The notes under the pieces were generated by a model. It saw nothing but the letters and a program-made list of their open reading frames with translations, was not told the origin of the DNA and ran no database searches. Source: Oceanobacillus jeddahensis (GTDB lineage Bacteria; Bacillota; Bacilli; Bacillales; Amphibacillaceae). From it: 64,000 nt of DNA. This document shows positions 41,064-50,571 of this stretch, in pieces; positions within the stretch are counted from its first letter, which is position 1, and each line of letters opens with the position of its first letter. The stretch covers positions 1,364,001 through 1,428,000 of the forward strand of contig NZ_CCDM010000001.1 of assembly GCF_000750635.1 (NCBI RefSeq). The letters are read 5' to 3'. A program made the translations under genes and the position numbers.

Positions 41064-41587
41064 TTTTATGGGATATTTTTGTCGCTTTCTTTATACCGGG
41101 GATTCTTGGATATGGCGGCGGACCCGCTTCCATATCATTAGTAGAAAATGAAGTAGTGCGTAATTATGGATGGATGTCTGTCCAAGAATTTGCAGAAGTT
41201 CTCGCCTTTGCTAATTCACTGCCGGGACCAATTGCAACAAAAATGGCAGGGTATGTCGGCTATGAATTAGGCGGTATAGCCGGTTCGTTTGTAGGAATAT
41301 TTGCCACCGTTGCTCCTTCATTAATTTTAATGATTTTATTAGGCAGTATTTTAGTGAAATATAAAAAGTCGGAACGTGTGCACAGGTTGACGGTATTTGT
41401 ACAGCCTGTTATTGCTGTATTACTCGGTGTGATCGCCTGGAATTTCTGGACAGAAGCATATGTAAGCATTGGCTTGCTGCAGACTGCCCTTATCGTTATC
41501 ATTAGTTTTTACCTGATAGAAATAAAGCAGATTCATCCGGCCTTTATCATTGCTGGAGCAATGTTATACGGAGGATTTTTCTTATAA
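41060..41587 (+). CDS. Chromate transporter family, half-size protein 2
   Basis: A 175-residue partner with FIPGILGYGGGPASISLVENE and FANSLPGPIATKMAGYVGYE, the same motifs as the first half, then hydrophobic helices. RBS AGGTGAG lies in the first gene, so translation is coupled. The halves have opposite predicted topology in characterised pairs (family knowledge). Confidence 0.9.
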   Translation: MILWDIFVAFFIPGILGYGGGPASISLVENEVVRNYGWMSVQEFAEVLAFANSLPGPIATKMAGYVGYELGGIAGSFVGIFATVAPSLILMILLGSILVKYKKSERVHRLTVFVQPVIAVLLGVIAWNFWTEAYVSIGLLQTALIVIISFYLIEIKQIHPAFIIAGAMLYGGFFL

Positions 41588-41624
41588 ACCACTTACAAAA
41601 ACATATAATGGTGCGGAGAACAGG

Positions 41625-41680
41625 AAAGAGACATTTTGTCAGATGAAAAGGATTTTTTATCTGGCAGATGTCTCTTTTTT
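41625..41680 (+). terminator. Terminator after the chromate-transporter pair
   Basis: AAAGAGACAT / ATGTCTCTTT outer stem with inner GTCAGAT/ATCTGGC, then TTT. Confidence 0.8.
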
Positions 41681-41750
41681 GCATGACAATATATGAAGCA
41701 AATGAATACCAACCCGCTTAAATCGGAAAGATACCAAAGCAAATATTATT

Positions 41751-41771
41751 TTGGCAACATCCCGGTGACAA
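41751..41771 (+). promoter_or_regulatory. Likely MtlR operator
   Basis: TTGGCAAC-ATCCC-GGTGACAA resembles the MtlR site TTGnCACA-n4-TGTGnCAA of Bacillus/Geobacillus. A possible promoter TTGTTT (41790-41795), 18 bases, TAAAAT (41814-41819) places it near -65, where the activator MtlR normally binds. Confidence 0.6.
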
Positions 41772-41852
41772 AGTTACATTTTGATTAGGTTGTTTTCCCT
41801 GGATGACTCAGAATAAAATAAAAGTAACAATTCATGAAAAGGGGTTTGACAA

Positions 41853-43289
41853 ATGTCAAAAGAAAATAACGGCATACGTGCAAAAGTACAAAAGTTTGGC
41901 AGTAACCTCAGCGGTATGATTATGCCCAATATTGGTGCTTTTATTGCTTGGGGACTGATTACAGCTTTCTTTATTCCAGATGGCTGGACTCCAAATGAAA
42001 CGATGGCAACATTAGTAGATCCAATGATTACTTATTTATTGCCATTATTGATTGGTTTCACAGGAGGGCGTATGATCTATGATATACGCGGAGGTGTTGT
42101 TGGTGCTACCGCAACCATGGGTGTCATCGTCGGAGCCGAACAGCCGATGTTCATTGGAGCCATGATCATGGGTCCGTTAGGTGGTTACTTGATAAAGAAA
42201 ATGGATGATTTATTCCGGGCGAAAATTCGTCAGGGCTTTGAAATGCTGTATAATAACTTCTCAGCAGGTATTTTGGCAGCTATCCTTGCAATGATTGCTG
42301 TAGCAGGAATCGGTCCAGTTGTTTCCAGCTTAACAAATATTTTAGCAGATGGCGTAGCAGCGATTATTAGCGCAGGTTTATTGCCATTAGCCAGTATTAT
42401 TATTGAACCGGCGAAAGCTCTCTTTTTAAATAATGCGATTAATCATGGTATTTTAACCCCGCTAGGGTCAGAACAGGCACTGGAAACAGGAAAATCTATT
42501 CTATTCCTTGTTGAAGCTAATCCGGGACCGGGACTTGGAATTTTGTTAGCCTTCTCGATCTTTGGAAAAGGGGTATCAAAAGCATCTGCACCAGGCGCAG
42601 CAATTATTCAATTCTTAGGCGGTATTCATGAAATTTATTTCCCTTATATTCTTATGAAGCCTACAATGATTATTGCGGTGATTTTTGGAGGAATGTCCGG
42701 AATCTTCACCCTTCAATTATTTGATGCAGGACTTCATGCGGCAGCTTCACCGGGAAGCATTTTCCCAATACTTGCGTTAACCCCAGGAAATAGCTATGTG
42801 GGAGTTATCTTAAGTATAATTATAGCTACGGCAGTATCCTTTGCCATTGGTGCGTTTATCTTAAAAACTTCAAAAGACAGCGAAGAAGACCTTGCAGCTT
42901 CTACTAAAAAGATGGAAGAGATGAAAGGGAAGAAAAGCAGTGTCAGTAGTTCATTAACAGGAGAACAGGAAAATGATGTGTTAGAAACACCTGTGAAGGA
43001 TAAAACAGAAGTAAATAAAATTATTTTTGCATGTGATGCTGGAATGGGCTCCAGTGCCATGGGAGCATCTCTGCTGAAAAATAAATTTAAGAAAAGCGAC
43101 ATTGCGATCGATGTAACAAATAAAGCAATCAATGAAATTCCAGATGATGCTGATATTATCATCACGCAAAAAACACTGACAGAACGGGCAAAAGCAAAAC
43201 GTCCAGATGCTGAACATATTTCTGTAGATAATTTCTTAAACAGTCCGCGCTATGATGAATTGGTCGAACGCTTAAAAGACGAATCATAA
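41853..43289 (+). CDS. mtlA: Mannitol PTS transporter subunit IICB
   Basis: A 478-residue permease that imports and phosphorylates mannitol. The IIC membrane domain (about 1-340) has GGRMIYDIRGG, IMGPLGGYLIKK and the substrate motif GGIHEIYFPYI (256-266). After a charged linker, the IIB domain starts near 385 with the phosphorylated Cys394 in KIIFACDAGMGSSAMGASLL. IIA is supplied by mtlF. Length equals B. subtilis MtlA. RBS AAGGGG. Confidence 0.96.
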   Translation: MSKENNGIRAKVQKFGSNLSGMIMPNIGAFIAWGLITAFFIPDGWTPNETMATLVDPMITYLLPLLIGFTGGRMIYDIRGGVVGATATMGVIVGAEQPMFIGAMIMGPLGGYLIKKMDDLFRAKIRQGFEMLYNNFSAGILAAILAMIAVAGIGPVVSSLTNILADGVAAIISAGLLPLASIIIEPAKALFLNNAINHGILTPLGSEQALETGKSILFLVEANPGPGLGILLAFSIFGKGVSKASAPGAAIIQFLGGIHEIYFPYILMKPTMIIAVIFGGMSGIFTLQLFDAGLHAAASPGSIFPILALTPGNSYVGVILSIIIATAVSFAIGAFILKTSKDSEEDLAASTKKMEEMKGKKSSVSSSLTGEQENDVLETPVKDKTEVNKIIFACDAGMGSSAMGASLLKNKFKKSDIAIDVTNKAINEIPDDADIIITQKTLTERAKAKRPDAEHISVDNFLNSPRYDELVERLKDES

Positions 43290-43295
43290 GATAAC

Positions 43296-43344
43296 AGCCT
43301 TCTCCTTAAAAGGATTTTTAAAACATTCTTTTAAGGGGAAGGCT
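43296..43344 (+). other. Stem-loop between mtlA and mtlR
   Basis: AGCCTTCtCCTTAAAAG / CTTTTAAGGgGAAGGCT, 16 of 17 pairs, with no T run after it. It probably lowers readthrough or protects the mtlA end of the mRNA so that the regulator is made at lower level (inference). Confidence 0.6.
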
Positions 43345-43369
43345 ACCTGTGGAAGGGAGGTGAATGGCA

Positions 43370-45463
43370 ATGTATCTTACAAGTCGTGAACGAAATATCT
43401 TAACTTTTTTGCTGGCATCAGAGGATGATAAAACAGTAAAACAAGTAGCAGATAAACTGAACGTCAGTACAAGAACCATTCACCGAGAATTAAAGAAACT
43501 AGAGGATGTATTAGCAGCGTATCAACTGGATTTTTATAAAAAATCAGGTTCTGGTGTAGCCATTCGTGGAGATAGCCAGAAGAAACAGCAATTAAAAGAA
43601 AAGATTGCTCAATTAGATGGAGTAGAATTATCCAGAGAAGAAAGGCAATCGATTTTATTAAATACGTTAATCCAAGTGCGAGAACCAATTAAATTATTTA
43701 CCTTGGCCAGTGAGCTGAATGTAACTATTGCCACCATCTCACAAGATCTGGATGGTATTGAGGAGCGTATCCAATCATTTGATTTACAGCTTGTCCGTAA
43801 AAAAGGATATGGCGTTGAAATCCAAGGTAATGAAGTAAAAAAACGGGCTGTATTAAGTAATTTAATTTCCCGGCATATTGATTTATTTGAGTTTGTGGAA
43901 AAGATTAAAACAAAAAATAAAGAAGAAAAAGCAAAGGGAGAAACGATTTCTGATCGATTATTAGGTCTTGTGGATCCACAGAAATTAGAAAGAATAGAGG
44001 AGCAGGTTCAGGAAATTGGAAAGGAGCTCCCTTATCATTTAGCTGACAGTGCCTATGTAGGTCTTGTAGTTCATTTAGCACTTGCTATGGAAAGGCTGCA
44101 AAAAGGAGATACCATTCACTTTGATAAAGCATATAAACAAGAAATTGAAGAGAAACAGGAGTATCAAATTGCAGATAAATTAATTGAAAATCTCAGACAA
44201 ACATTTTCTATCGATATTCCAGAAGATGAGATTGGCTATATCACCATGCATTTAATGGGAGCAAAGCTTAGAGAAAATCAATCTTATCTATTGGAAGAGA
44301 CAAGTATAGATTTGGCACATCGGGCAAAAGAACTGATTCGTAAAGTGGGAGATCAGCTGCATATCAATTTATCAGGGAATAATCGATTTTTAAATGATTT
44401 AACCACCCATTTAAAACCAGCTATTTATCGTATAAAACAGCATATGAATATTCATAATCCAATGCTTGCAGAAATTAAACAGGATTATTTCGAGCTATTT
44501 GAGGTAATAGAAGAGTGTATGGAAGCTGTTTTTCCTGATTTGCAGATCCCGGAGGAGGAAGTTGCTTATATTGTATTGCATTTTGCCGCCACACTTTTGC
44601 AAACAGAAAAGTCTAAAGATGTTCGAGTACTCGTCATTTGTTCAACAGGCATAGGGACATCGAAAATCCTGGCAAGCAAATTGGAGCGTAAATTTCCAGA
44701 AATAGAGATAGCAAAACATCAATCTATTTTTGACCTGAATCAAGAAGAGCTTTTAGAATATGATGTGATTGTATCTACTGTTCTTTTAGAAAATTTGAAT
44801 CAGAGCTATGTGCATATATCTCCCATGCTGACAGAGGAGGAAGCGGCTAAAGTAAAAACAGCCATCAGAAAAGCTGCTCTGACAAGACCAAAATCATCCG
44901 TGAAAGCAAATAAAATTATGGAAGGCGATTTTCTTGAGAATTTGCAGGAAATGCATCGTTATTCAGAAGTGATTTTACAGGTTTTAAATCGATTTAAATT
45001 ATTTTATTTAAAAGATAATAAAACAGACTTTCTAGCATCGATCTGTTATCAGTTACATCACCACGGCAGTATTGAGAATCCTGAAATATTGCTCGATAAA
45101 TTTATAAAAAGAGAAGCCCAGGGTGGTTTGGGAATTCCCGGTTCATCACTTGCGCTATTTCATACAAGATCAGATACAATTAACGGGCCTGGCTTTTTTA
45201 TTTTTCAGTTGGCGAATAAGGAAAAATTACAGGCGATGGATGCGACAAATATGGAAGTATCGCGTATTTTAATCATGCTTGCTCCAGCATCCATGCATGA
45301 AGCAGCGTTAGATGTTTTAAGTTATCTCAGTGGTTTGATTGTTCAGGATGATCACTATCTGCAATTGCTTCAAGAAGCAGATGAAAAAGAGATTGGACAG
45401 TTTTTAACAAAGCAATTTCAATTATTTATTCAGGAAAAATTTTATCATGGGGAGAAAAGTTGA
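43370..45463 (+). CDS. mtlR: PRD-containing transcriptional activator of mannitol operon
   Basis: A 697-residue regulator. Order: HTH (VKQVADKLNVSTRTIHREL), a second Mga-like HTH (about 105-150), two PRD domains with phospho-histidines in VVHLALAME, TMHLMGAKL, DLTTHLKPA and YIVLHFAAT, a IIB-Gat-like domain with Cys (VLVICSTGIGTSKIL, about residue 424) and a IIA-like domain with His in GIPGSSLALFHTRSD. It senses the PTS state through phosphorylation and activates the mtl promoter. The second ATG (43370) has better spacing from GGGAGG than the ATG at 43364. Confidence 0.94.
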   Translation: MYLTSRERNILTFLLASEDDKTVKQVADKLNVSTRTIHRELKKLEDVLAAYQLDFYKKSGSGVAIRGDSQKKQQLKEKIAQLDGVELSREERQSILLNTLIQVREPIKLFTLASELNVTIATISQDLDGIEERIQSFDLQLVRKKGYGVEIQGNEVKKRAVLSNLISRHIDLFEFVEKIKTKNKEEKAKGETISDRLLGLVDPQKLERIEEQVQEIGKELPYHLADSAYVGLVVHLALAMERLQKGDTIHFDKAYKQEIEEKQEYQIADKLIENLRQTFSIDIPEDEIGYITMHLMGAKLRENQSYLLEETSIDLAHRAKELIRKVGDQLHINLSGNNRFLNDLTTHLKPAIYRIKQHMNIHNPMLAEIKQDYFELFEVIEECMEAVFPDLQIPEEEVAYIVLHFAATLLQTEKSKDVRVLVICSTGIGTSKILASKLERKFPEIEIAKHQSIFDLNQEELLEYDVIVSTVLLENLNQSYVHISPMLTEEEAAKVKTAIRKAALTRPKSSVKANKIMEGDFLENLQEMHRYSEVILQVLNRFKLFYLKDNKTDFLASICYQLHHHGSIENPEILLDKFIKREAQGGLGIPGSSLALFHTRSDTINGPGFFIFQLANKEKLQAMDATNMEVSRILIMLAPASMHEAALDVLSYLSGLIVQDDHYLQLLQEADEKEIGQFLTKQFQLFIQEKFYHGEKS

Positions 45464-45491
45464 TAAGTTAACTTTTCTACTATGATAGAAC

Positions 45492-45570
45492 AGTATAAGA
45501 AAAATTAAGAAACGTCGAAGTCAGCACATCTATGTGTTAGTAAACATCAGGCGAATACAAGTTTTTTTAA
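45492..45570. repeat. Hairpin repeat copy 3, degenerate
   Basis: AGTATAAGAAAAATT at the left and GAATACAAGTTTTTTT at the right resemble the arms of copies 1 and 2, but with a longer, altered middle. It sits between mtlR and mtlF. Confidence 0.5.
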
Positions 45571-45584
45571 AGGAGTGCATAGAA

Positions 45585-46025
45585 ATGGCAAAAGAAATTT
45601 TAAGCGCAGAAAATATTGAGTTAGGTGTACAATTCGAATCAAAGGAAGAAGCAATTCGTTATGTTGGCGGTATTTTATTAAATAATGGCTATGTTAAAGA
45701 GAATTATATTGATAAAATGCTGGAGCGTGAAGAGATTGCGACAACCTTTATGGGCAATGCATTAGCAATTCCTCATGGTACAGAAGATGCGAAAAAAGAA
45801 GTTTTAGAAACCGGACTTACTGTTGTTACCGTTCCAAATGGGGTTGATTTTGGTGATGGAAATATAGTGAAGCTGTTAGTTGGTATTGCTGGAAAAGGCG
45901 ATGAACATTTAGAAATTTTATCACAAATTGCTATCATTTGTTCGGAAGAGGAAAATGTAGAAAAACTGACGGAAGCAGCATCGAAGGAGGAAATTATGAC
46001 AATTCTTAATGAGGTGAATGCATAA
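45585..46025 (+). CDS. mtlF: Mannitol PTS transporter subunit IIA
   Basis: A 146-residue phosphocarrier passing phosphate from HPr to MtlA IIB. The active histidine lies in FMGNALAIPHGTEDAKKEV. Length fits B. subtilis MtlF (143). ATG at 45585 after AAAGGAG; upstream in-frame codons run through the repeat. Its TAA shares one base with the mtlD ATG. Confidence 0.95.
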   Translation: MAKEILSAENIELGVQFESKEEAIRYVGGILLNNGYVKENYIDKMLEREEIATTFMGNALAIPHGTEDAKKEVLETGLTVVTVPNGVDFGDGNIVKLLVGIAGKGDEHLEILSQIAIICSEEENVEKLTEAASKEEIMTILNEVNA

Positions 46026-47173
46026 TGAAAGCAGTTCACTTTGGTGCCGGAAATATTGGCAGAGGCTTTATTGGGCTTTTACTGGATCAATCAGGGTATG
46101 AAGTTACCTTTGTAGATGTCAATGATGAGGTTATCCATGCCATCAATCAAGACAAGACGTATCAAGTCCATTTTGCTGATGATACAAGTAAGCCTGTCAC
46201 GGTGGAACATATCGCTGGTATTAACAGCATAAAAGACCCTAAAGCTGTAACCAATGCGATTGTTGAAGCGGATATTGTCACAACAGCAGTTGGACCGAAC
46301 ATCCTGCCTGTCATCGCAAAACCCATTGCACAAGGTCTTGCAGAAAGAATTGATTTCCAGCGGAAGCCTCTTACAATCATTGCTTGCGAAAATATGATTG
46401 GCGGGAGCACATTATTAAAAGAATATGTCTATCAGGAAATCAGTGAGGCGGACCAGGAAGGTTTTGATGGTTTATTTGGTTTTCCGGATGCTGCAGTAGA
46501 CCGGATTGTTCCGAATCAAACAAATGAAAATTTACTCGATGTCCGGGTTGAACCTTATTATGAATGGGTTGTAGAAAAGACATTTATTCAAGGCGAATTA
46601 CCTGATATTAAAGGGATTACCTATGTTGAAGAACTCGGTCCGTATATTGAAAGAAAGCTATTCACCGTAAATACCGGGCATGCAGCTACGGCTTATTTAG
46701 GAAGTTATTATGGTTATGAAACAATTGACCAGGCATTACAAGATAATCGGATTCTGGAAACATTAAACGGCGTGTTACAAGAATCAGGACATGCTTTAAT
46801 AGATGCCTATGGATTTGATAAAAAAGCGCATGAAGCGTATATTCAAAAAATCATCGGCCGCTTTCAAAACACACATATTTCTGATGAAGTAAACCGTGTT
46901 GCAAGGGGACCGATCCGTAAACTCAGCCCGAAAGACCGCTTTGTACGTCCGGCGGGTATGTATTTGGAATTTGCTTCGGTTGCTCCTGAATATTTACCCA
47001 AAGCAATGGCCGCTGCTTTATTGTTTCAAAATAAAAGCGATGAAGAAGCCGTGAAGCTACAAAGCATGATTCAAAAAAATGGGGCAGCAGATGCTTTTGC
47101 GGAAGTGAGCGGTCTGGAGAAAGATCATCCGATAACAACAGCAGTGCTTGCAGCGTATGAAAAAATGCGCTAA
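46025..47173 (+). CDS. mtlD: Mannitol-1-phosphate 5-dehydrogenase
   Basis: A 382-residue NAD-dependent enzyme turning mannitol 1-phosphate into fructose 6-phosphate. Rossmann motif VHFGAGNIGRGFIG is at the N-terminus; the catalytic lysine region ERKLFTVNTGHAATAYLG is present. Start overlaps the mtlF stop by one base. Completes the mtlA-mtlR-mtlF-mtlD order, also known from Geobacillus stearothermophilus, whereas B. subtilis keeps mtlR elsewhere. Confidence 0.95.
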   Translation: MKAVHFGAGNIGRGFIGLLLDQSGYEVTFVDVNDEVIHAINQDKTYQVHFADDTSKPVTVEHIAGINSIKDPKAVTNAIVEADIVTTAVGPNILPVIAKPIAQGLAERIDFQRKPLTIIACENMIGGSTLLKEYVYQEISEADQEGFDGLFGFPDAAVDRIVPNQTNENLLDVRVEPYYEWVVEKTFIQGELPDIKGITYVEELGPYIERKLFTVNTGHAATAYLGSYYGYETIDQALQDNRILETLNGVLQESGHALIDAYGFDKKAHEAYIQKIIGRFQNTHISDEVNRVARGPIRKLSPKDRFVRPAGMYLEFASVAPEYLPKAMAAALLFQNKSDEEAVKLQSMIQKNGAADAFAEVSGLEKDHPITTAVLAAYEKMR

Positions 47174-47232
47174 GTGAGACATTATTTAACGCATTATAAG
47201 CTTTAACTGAATAGAAATTCACTTTATATTAT

Positions 47233-47266
47233 AGAAAAGCATGGAAAACTCTTCCATGCTTTTTCT
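47233..47266. terminator. Bidirectional terminator
   Basis: AGAAAAGCATGGA / TCCATGCTTTTTCT between convergent mtlD and the Cof-type phosphatase gene. Confidence 0.85.
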
Positions 47267-47276
47267 GATATATAAG

Positions 47277-48062
47277 TTAATTCACCAAACCAAGCTTCTT
47301 TAATCCATTAAAAATACCTGAGTCCGTTACAGGAGTGGTTTGAAAATCAGCAAATTCAACCAATCTTGGATCTGCATTTCCCATTGCAATGCCGGTGCCA
47401 ACAAACTTGAGCATTTCTCTGTCATTCAATCCGTCTCCAAAAGCAATGACTTCAGAAGGCGAAATATTCAAGTGATTTAGCATTTGCTCAATGGCTACTC
47501 CTTTATTGACAGAAGCACGAAGCACATCGTAAGATTCACTATCATGCGCTACATTTACTTTGGTCAGGTGGAAGTCATCGGTAACTTCAAAATCTTTTAC
47601 TTGGTCTTCCGCAACATTAATAGCGGATGCAGCAATAATTTTATCCGCGACATCCATTGTAAATGGTTTATTTTGATATAGCTGGAATACCTCATTGAAA
47701 CTCTCCACATGTGGATTTGTTAAAGAAGTGAAGTAATTATTCTCTGTTGTGTAAAGGACAAGTTCGCTTTCGCTTTGTCCGGTAACGGATATTAATTTTT
47801 CGACGTCTTCTTTTTTCATGGGTGCGTTAAAAATAACATCATCTTGGTAAAGGGCGTAGGCGCCATTATAGGTAATAGAGGATGTGATCCCAAAATCAGA
47901 GGTCAGTTTTTGAATATCCACGAATGGTCTGCCTGTACATAAAAAAACTTCTAAACCTGCTTCTTTTACTTGTCGAATTGCCTCTTGAGTGGACGGTGCG
48001 TAGGTGTGGTCCGGTTGCAAAATTGTTCCATCAATATCTAAAAAAAGTGCTCGATAGGTCAT
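47277..48062 (-). CDS. Cof-type HAD-IIB phosphatase
   Basis: A 261-residue HAD phosphatase: motif I LFLDIDGTILQPDH, motif II LCTGRP, lysine near NKGVAIEQML, motif IV AFGDGLNDREMLKFVGTGIA. A type IIB cap lies between. Members dephosphorylate sugar phosphates, PLP or FMN (family knowledge); the substrate is not readable. RBS AAAAGGAG. Its position facing mtlD may be incidental. Confidence 0.88.
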   Translation of the reverse strand: MTYRALFLDIDGTILQPDHTYAPSTQEAIRQVKEAGLEVFLCTGRPFVDIQKLTSDFGITSSITYNGAYALYQDDVIFNAPMKKEDVEKLISVTGQSESELVLYTTENNYFTSLTNPHVESFNEVFQLYQNKPFTMDVADKIIAASAINVAEDQVKDFEVTDDFHLTKVNVAHDSESYDVLRASVNKGVAIEQMLNHLNISPSEVIAFGDGLNDREMLKFVGTGIAMGNADPRLVEFADFQTTPVTDSGIFNGLKKLGLVN

Positions 48063-48152
48063 TCTGATCTCCTTTTCTTCTTCTACTTAAATCTACCGTC
48101 ATTTTATCATAATGTTGAAAATAAGCCTAGTAGACAGCTTTTAGAAAGTATT

Positions 48153-48185
48153 AAAAAAAGAGAAGCCAATTTTATCGGCTTCTCG
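48153..48185 (-). terminator. Terminator after the M3 peptidase gene
   Basis: On the minus strand GAGAAGCC / GGCTTCTC followed by TTTTTTTAATAC. Confidence 0.8.
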
Positions 48186-48199
48186 TTGCTAAACTGGGA

Positions 48200-49897
48200 T
48201 TACAGTCGCTGATCATCTATCTTATCCAGCCAGTCTTCTATAAAGGAAACAGCAGCTTCCACCGTTCCTTCTTCAAAAGGAGATTTAAGATCAGCTGATT
48301 GAACAAGCTCTAAAAATGGTTTGGAACCGCCCAGTTTACATAGGTCAATATAATCCTGCCATGCTTTTTCCCGATTCTCTTGTGATTTTTTCAAGAATTG
48401 GAAAGCACAAATTTGTGCAAGTGTATAATCAATATAATAAAAAGGATCTTCATAAATATGCCCTTGTTTTTGCCAGAAAGCGCCTGATTCTAGACTCTCA
48501 ATACCATCATAATCACGGTGCGGTAGGTATTTCTGTTCTAACTTGCGCCAAGCCTGATTACGCTCTTCTGGTGTCCAGTCTGGATTTTCATAAACAAGAT
48601 GCTGGAATTCGTCTACTGCAACACCGTATGGCAGAAATTGAATCGCGTCCGATAGATGGGCATACTTATACTTTTCAACATCCTCTTTAAAGAAATTTTC
48701 CATCCATGGATAGGTAAAGAATTCCATGCTCATGGAGTGGATTTCTGCCGATTCACTTGTCGGATTGTAATATTCCGGTACGGAGAAATGACGGCTGGAA
48801 TAATCCTGAAATGCATGTCCTGCTTCATGTGTCAACACATCAATATCTCCGGATGTCCCGTTAAAATTAGAGAAAATAAATGGAGACTGGTAATCTTCAA
48901 TGTACGTACAATATCCGCCGCTTTCTTTTCCTTTTTTTGCTTCTAAGTCAAGTAGCTCACGGTCCAGCATAAATTGAAAGAATTCACTAGTTTCGGAGGA
49001 TAATTCATCATACATTTTCTTCCCATTTTCAATAATCCAATCTGGATTGCCTTTTGGCGTTGCATTTCCAGAGGCAAATACAAAGGCTTCATCATAAATT
49101 TTTAAAGAATCAACACCGATTCGTTTTGCCTGTTTTTCATATAGCTTCGTGGCAATAGGCACAATCACTTCTTCTACTTGTTTACGGAAGCGTGCCACCA
49201 TTTCTGCATTATAATCAACGCGCTGCATACGGAGATAGCCAACTTCGACAAAGTTTTTAAACCCGAGCTTTTCAGCTATTTGATGCCGTGTTTTTACTAA
49301 ATCATCGTAAATAGAATCCAATTTTTCTTTATTCTCTGCAAAAAAGCTTTGCCGTGCTTCTAAAGCTTCTTTCCGTGTTTTTCGGTCTGAGTCCTCAGCA
49401 AAAGGTCCAAGCTGGGCCAATGTATAAGATTTGCCCCGGAAATCAATATCAGCAGATGCGATTAATTTAGAATAAGCAGATGTCAATTTATTTTCAGCTT
49501 GAAGCAAAGGAATAATTTCTTTAGAAAAAGCTTTTATTTCACATTCTGCTAAATCAAATAATTGAGAACCGTATTTCTCCCGCAGCTGTGTTTCAAATGG
49601 GGACTTCAGAAGCACTTTATAAAAAGCTGTTGTTAACTCCTGAATTTCCGGTGAATGCTCATCAAAAAAATCTCTTTCATTGTGATAAAATTCATCGCGT
49701 GTATCAATGGAAGCACGAATAAACACAAGGTTTTCCATTGTTGAAAGATGACTCCTGACCTTATTAATCGTTTCTATAGCGGCAACAGCCTGCTCCACCG
49801 AAGCGGCGTTTTGAAATTGCTCGAGCTTTTGATAGAAGTCTTCTTTTACTTTCGGAAGATCCGGGCGTTCATACGTATAATTTGAGAACGTTTGCAT
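48200..49897 (-). CDS. M3 family oligoendopeptidase
   Basis: A 565-residue cytoplasmic zinc metallopeptidase of family M3. The zinc site DVLTHEAGHAFQDYSSRHF (HExGH with the second glutamate later, in SAEIHSMSMEFF) is clear. It resembles the M3 group distinct from classical PepF by its shorter length. It would cut imported oligopeptides, fitting the peptide importer at 29-35 kb, though not linked to it. RBS AAGGAGG. Confidence 0.9.
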   Translation of the reverse strand: MQTFSNYTYERPDLPKVKEDFYQKLEQFQNAASVEQAVAAIETINKVRSHLSTMENLVFIRASIDTRDEFYHNERDFFDEHSPEIQELTTAFYKVLLKSPFETQLREKYGSQLFDLAECEIKAFSKEIIPLLQAENKLTSAYSKLIASADIDFRGKSYTLAQLGPFAEDSDRKTRKEALEARQSFFAENKEKLDSIYDDLVKTRHQIAEKLGFKNFVEVGYLRMQRVDYNAEMVARFRKQVEEVIVPIATKLYEKQAKRIGVDSLKIYDEAFVFASGNATPKGNPDWIIENGKKMYDELSSETSEFFQFMLDRELLDLEAKKGKESGGYCTYIEDYQSPFIFSNFNGTSGDIDVLTHEAGHAFQDYSSRHFSVPEYYNPTSESAEIHSMSMEFFTYPWMENFFKEDVEKYKYAHLSDAIQFLPYGVAVDEFQHLVYENPDWTPEERNQAWRKLEQKYLPHRDYDGIESLESGAFWQKQGHIYEDPFYYIDYTLAQICAFQFLKKSQENREKAWQDYIDLCKLGGSKPFLELVQSADLKSPFEEGTVEAAVSFIEDWLDKIDDQRL

Positions 49898-49965
49898 TTG
49901 TTTTCCTCCTTATTTTCAAATTGAAGAAATATATTTCAATAATAAGTATACCTCTATTTGGAAAA

Positions 49966-49994
49966 ATTGTATGCTTTTTCTGATAGAAAAGCAA
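49966..49994 (-). promoter_or_regulatory. SigA-type promoter of the M3 peptidase gene
   Basis: Minus strand TTGCTT (49994-49989), 17-base spacer, TACAAT (49971-49966). Confidence 0.65.
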
Positions 49995-50222
49995 TAGTGA
50001 ATGAAATGTGTAATGGGAGAGACAATAAAATACTGCTCTATTTTCATGTTTAGCGGTATAGGGATGTGACTTATCGTATGATTATGTGCGAATTAATGGT
50101 GAATATACAACCTGATGAAGTTTTCTAATGAATTATCGCTGACAGGGGAGATGTATATTGACTTTCTGATTTTTCAATTGTAGACTAAAAGTAGTATAAT
50201 TAAATCATGGCGGGGTGAGGAA

Positions 50223-50507
50223 ATGGTAGAAGCGGTTATCACATTCGGAGCTATTTTAACAGCGATTACAGCACTTATTAGTATTTTTCTTGTTAAAATG
50301 ACTTCCAAAGAATCCCATGCTGGTTACTATCCAAATCTATTTTTGGCACTTGTGGGAATTTTATTAATTCTTGTAGCATCAATCGCACCAAAAGTTGATT
50401 TTGCAGGAGCCGGATTTGGTGGAATCGGAATTGCTTGTATGTTTGCAGGAGCAATCGGATTCATTATATCAGCAGTTATGGACGCATACAAAAATGCAGC
50501 AGCATAA
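50223..50507 (+). CDS. Small three-helix membrane protein, hypothetical
   Basis: A 94-residue hydrophobic protein with three membrane segments (about 3-24, 37-54, 63-86) and glycine-rich GAGFGGIGIACMFAGAIGF in the last. A perfect TATAAT at 50195-50200 and GGGGTGAGG before the ATG support expression, and a terminator follows. I do not recognise the family; it looks like YesK-type small membrane proteins, without confidence. Confidence 0.75.
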   Translation: MVEAVITFGAILTAITALISIFLVKMTSKESHAGYYPNLFLALVGILLILVASIAPKVDFAGAGFGGIGIACMFAGAIGFIISAVMDAYKNAAA

Positions 50508-50512
50508 AAAAT

Positions 50513-50559
50513 AAAAGCAATGCCTGTGAGAAAAACGCAGACATTGCTTTTATTTTTTT
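50513..50559. terminator. Bidirectional terminator
   Basis: AAAAGCAATGcCTG / CAGaCATTGCTTTT then ATTTTTTT, between the small membrane gene and the CvfB-like gene. Confidence 0.85.
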
Positions 50560-50571
50560 ATAGGGAACCAA

